From positions 62,001 through 126,000 of the forward strand of contig CAVSGS010000007.1 of assembly GCA_963727545.1 (NCBI GenBank): DNA of 64,000 bases, read 5' to 3'. The notes below the pieces were generated by a model. That model did no database searches. It saw only the letters and a program-made list of their open reading frames with translations, and was not told the origin of the DNA. Positions 62,407 through 64,000 of this stretch are shown one piece after another (position 1 is the stretch's first letter; each line of letters starts with the position of its first letter). The position numbers were made by a program, and so were the translations under genes. The stretch is from Flexifilum sp963727545. Lineage in GTDB: Bacteria; Chloroflexota; Anaerolineae; Aggregatilineales; Phototrophicaceae.

Positions 62407-64000
62407 TTATTTGACGAAGGCGACGACAACCTTGCACGGCTGATCGCCGGCGTTGATCAGGCGATACGATTTCGCCGCTGCCGGGATCACGAAGGTTTCG
62501 GCGAAGTTGAATTGAGCGCGATAGCCGTTATCCGTTTCGACGGTGATCGCTTGCCCTTCAACCAGATTGAGAATGTGACAGCGCTCGTCGGTTGACGCGG
62601 CGATCTCCTGCTCGAATTCGTAGCGATGCACCGCGTAGAACAGCTCTTCGTGAGTTCCGACGAAGACTTCGCGCCAGCCCGCGCCTGCGCGGATCGCGGA
62701 CGGCTGCGGACATAACTGCTCAGCGACGTACGCTTCTTGACGCTCGAAGTACAGGTTTTGCCACGCCCGCTCGATATTGATCGGGCGTAGGTTGCCGTTG
62801 AGGTCGCGCCGCATCCAGTCGTAAATCTTGAAAGTGTAGATGTAGGGTGTCGCGCTGATTTCCAGTACGAGGTTGTTCGCGCCGCTGCCGTGAATCGTCC
62901 CATTGGGGATCAGAAACAAGTCATGCGGATGGGCATCGACCCGGTTGACGAAGCGGTCGATCTCGATAGTGATGCCTTCGCGCCCGGAGCGTTCCACCTC
63001 TTGACGGAAAGCTGCCGGATCGACGCCATCGCGGAAGCCGAGATACACCTGAGCGCCCGGTTCGCAGGTGGTGATGTAGTAGGTTTCGTCCTGCGTGAAC
63101 GGTTCGCCGAACTGCTGCTGGATGTATTCGGGGCGGGGGTGAACCTGCACCGAGAGGTTGCCGCCGTCGATGGTGTCCAGATAGTCAAAGCGGATCGGGA
63201 AATTGTAGCCAAAGCGATCGGCTGCTTTGCCCAGCACCGCGCGATAATTCCCGAACATGAGCAGGTCGAACGAGCATTCGAGCGTTTCATTAGCGCTCGC
63301 CAGTACCAGCCCGTTTTCCGGCGTGATCAACTCGAATGACCATGCGTAATTCGGCGCATCGGGGTCGAGACCGGGGAAATGCTGCTTCATCCATTGACCG
63401 CCCCACGGACCCGGCGAAAACCACGGTCGCACGCGAAAGCAAGTCTCACTCATCTGCCGGAGCGCTTGGCGGAGATCGTTACCCGCCATCAGCGTTGGCT
63501 GTGCGGGATGCTGCCCATCGACGAACCAGTCGATTTTGGGCAGCAGTTCCGCTTTATGTCGATTGAGCACGACCCAATCGACGAAGAAGCTCCGCTTGTA
63601 GCTGGCTTGATCGCTGCCCAAGTTGGTGACGATCTCCGCCTCCATCCGGTGTTGGAGTTCGTCTTTGGGGAGGTCGACGTAGATCACGGTATCAATTGCG
63701 CCGGACAGCGCTGCACCGACACCGTAAACGATCACCGTCCGATCAGGCGGCGATTGGCTGAGAGCGTCCAAACGCGCGGGATCAAAAAAATCGATCAGCT
63801 CGCGTTCGCACAGCCGACCAAACAGTGGATCGTCCCCGCCGAGATAGTCGGCGATGCGCTCCAAGATTTCCGGTTCGGGCAGCAGCGCCGAGGCGGTGTC
63901 GTGCCATGCCAACGCCAGTCCGAACGGTTCGAGCGCCGTTTCGAGTTCACTGTGCAGGACGGACCACAGGACGCCCGCAAACCCGTCGATGGCAATCGAG
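62407..64000 (-). CDS. manA: Class I mannose-6-phosphate isomerase-like protein with N-terminal extra domain (cut by window edge)
   Basis: The frame is open to the window edge, so about 531 residues are seen and the N-terminus is missing. The C-terminal 320 residues carry the type I phosphomannose isomerase cupin, with zinc ligands in LSVQVHPRPEYI (Gln and His) and HDLFLIPNGTIHGSG. The first about 200 visible residues are an additional domain (for example TVIVYGVGAALSGAIDTVIY and DWVVLNRHKAEL). It resembles the kinase-like domain at the N-terminus of longer ManA proteins in some bacteria. The enzyme interconverts mannose-6-phosphate and fructose-6-phosphate. GH130 elsewhere in the window would supply mannose or mannose-1-phosphate. 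Confidence 0.88.
   Translation of the reverse strand, partial: SIAIDGFAGVLWSVLHSELETALEPFGLALAWHDTASALLPEPEILERIADYLGGDDPLFGRLCERELIDFFDPARLDALSQSPPDRTVIVYGVGAALSGAIDTVIYVDLPKDELQHRMEAEIVTNLGSDQASYKRSFFVDWVVLNRHKAELLPKIDWFVDGQHPAQPTLMAGNDLRQALRQMSETCFRVRPWFSPGPWGGQWMKQHFPGLDPDAPNYAWSFELITPENGLVLASANETLECSFDLLMFGNYRAVLGKAADRFGYNFPIRFDYLDTIDGGNLSVQVHPRPEYIQQQFGEPFTQDETYYITTCEPGAQVYLGFRDGVDPAAFRQEVERSGREGITIEIDRFVNRVDAHPHDLFLIPNGTIHGSGANNLVLEISATPYIYTFKIYDWMRRDLNGNLRPINIERAWQNLYFERQEAYVAEQLCPQPSAIRAGAGWREVFVGTHEELFYAVHRYEFEQEIAASTDERCHILNLVEGQAITVETDNGYRAQFNFAETFVIPAAAKSYRLINAGDQPCKVVVAFVK

Overview
The window is about 64 kb of moderately GC-rich bacterial chromosome. No rRNA, tRNA, CRISPR array or transposase was recognised. 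The gene content suggests a Chloroflexota lineage of the Anaerolineae type: Tat-exported reductive-dehalogenase homologues, many glycoside hydrolases with LacI control and ABC sugar uptake, a complete Mrp antiporter, and short palindromic repeats at operon borders. That assignment is inference from gene content, with no marker gene to confirm it. The window cuts a gene at each end.

Region 1 (1-5004, all minus strand) is a putative reductive dehalogenation locus. A GAF-containing histidine kinase, a NarL-type regulator, a two-helix membrane protein and an rdhA-like gene run head to tail with overlaps or a 17-base gap. A clear cobalamin riboswitch with its own intrinsic terminator follows, leading a second unit made of an FmdB-type zinc-ribbon gene and a second rdhA-like gene cut by the window edge. 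Regulation by corrinoid of a probable corrinoid enzyme is the most distinctive feature of the window.

Region 2 (5333-11073) pairs an OmpR-type two-component system with a downstream FtsX/MacB-type ABC exporter. Three tandem 11-bp repeats lie ahead of the exporter and look like response-regulator sites. Region 3 (11510-25414) is a glycan-use locus: a GH2 enzyme, an Opp/Dpp-family importer that probably carries oligosaccharides, a LacI regulator with its own operator, and two GH3 enzymes. Region 4 (25721-31590) holds a MoxR/DUF58/DUF4129 operon, an MFS exporter and a tiny lipoprotein.

Region 5 (31855-42672) is a second sugar locus. A GH130 enzyme is divergent from a cassette of COG2407-type isomerase, class II aldolase, FGGY kinase and DhnA-type class I aldolase. 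This is followed by a compact CUT2 importer (binding protein, half-size ATPase, permease) and a GH4 glycosidase. The substrate is not obvious and the enzyme combination does not match a textbook pathway. Region 6 (42730-48922) is an Mrp cation/proton antiporter operon, order AB-C-D-E-F-G, with an A-B fusion.

Region 7 (49604-54666) is a siderophore-type iron ABC importer coupled to a sucrase/ferredoxin-like protein. Region 8 (54727-64000) holds a large membrane protein, an exported aldose epimerase, a PadR-controlled ABC exporter, and a mannose-6-phosphate isomerase-like gene truncated by the window end.

Several genes at 34.9-36.1 kb and 53.2-55.4 kb are interrupted by single-base indels, nearly all one extra base. 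Removing the base restores good family sequence each time. Most are probably read or assembly errors, but recent decay cannot be excluded from sequence alone.
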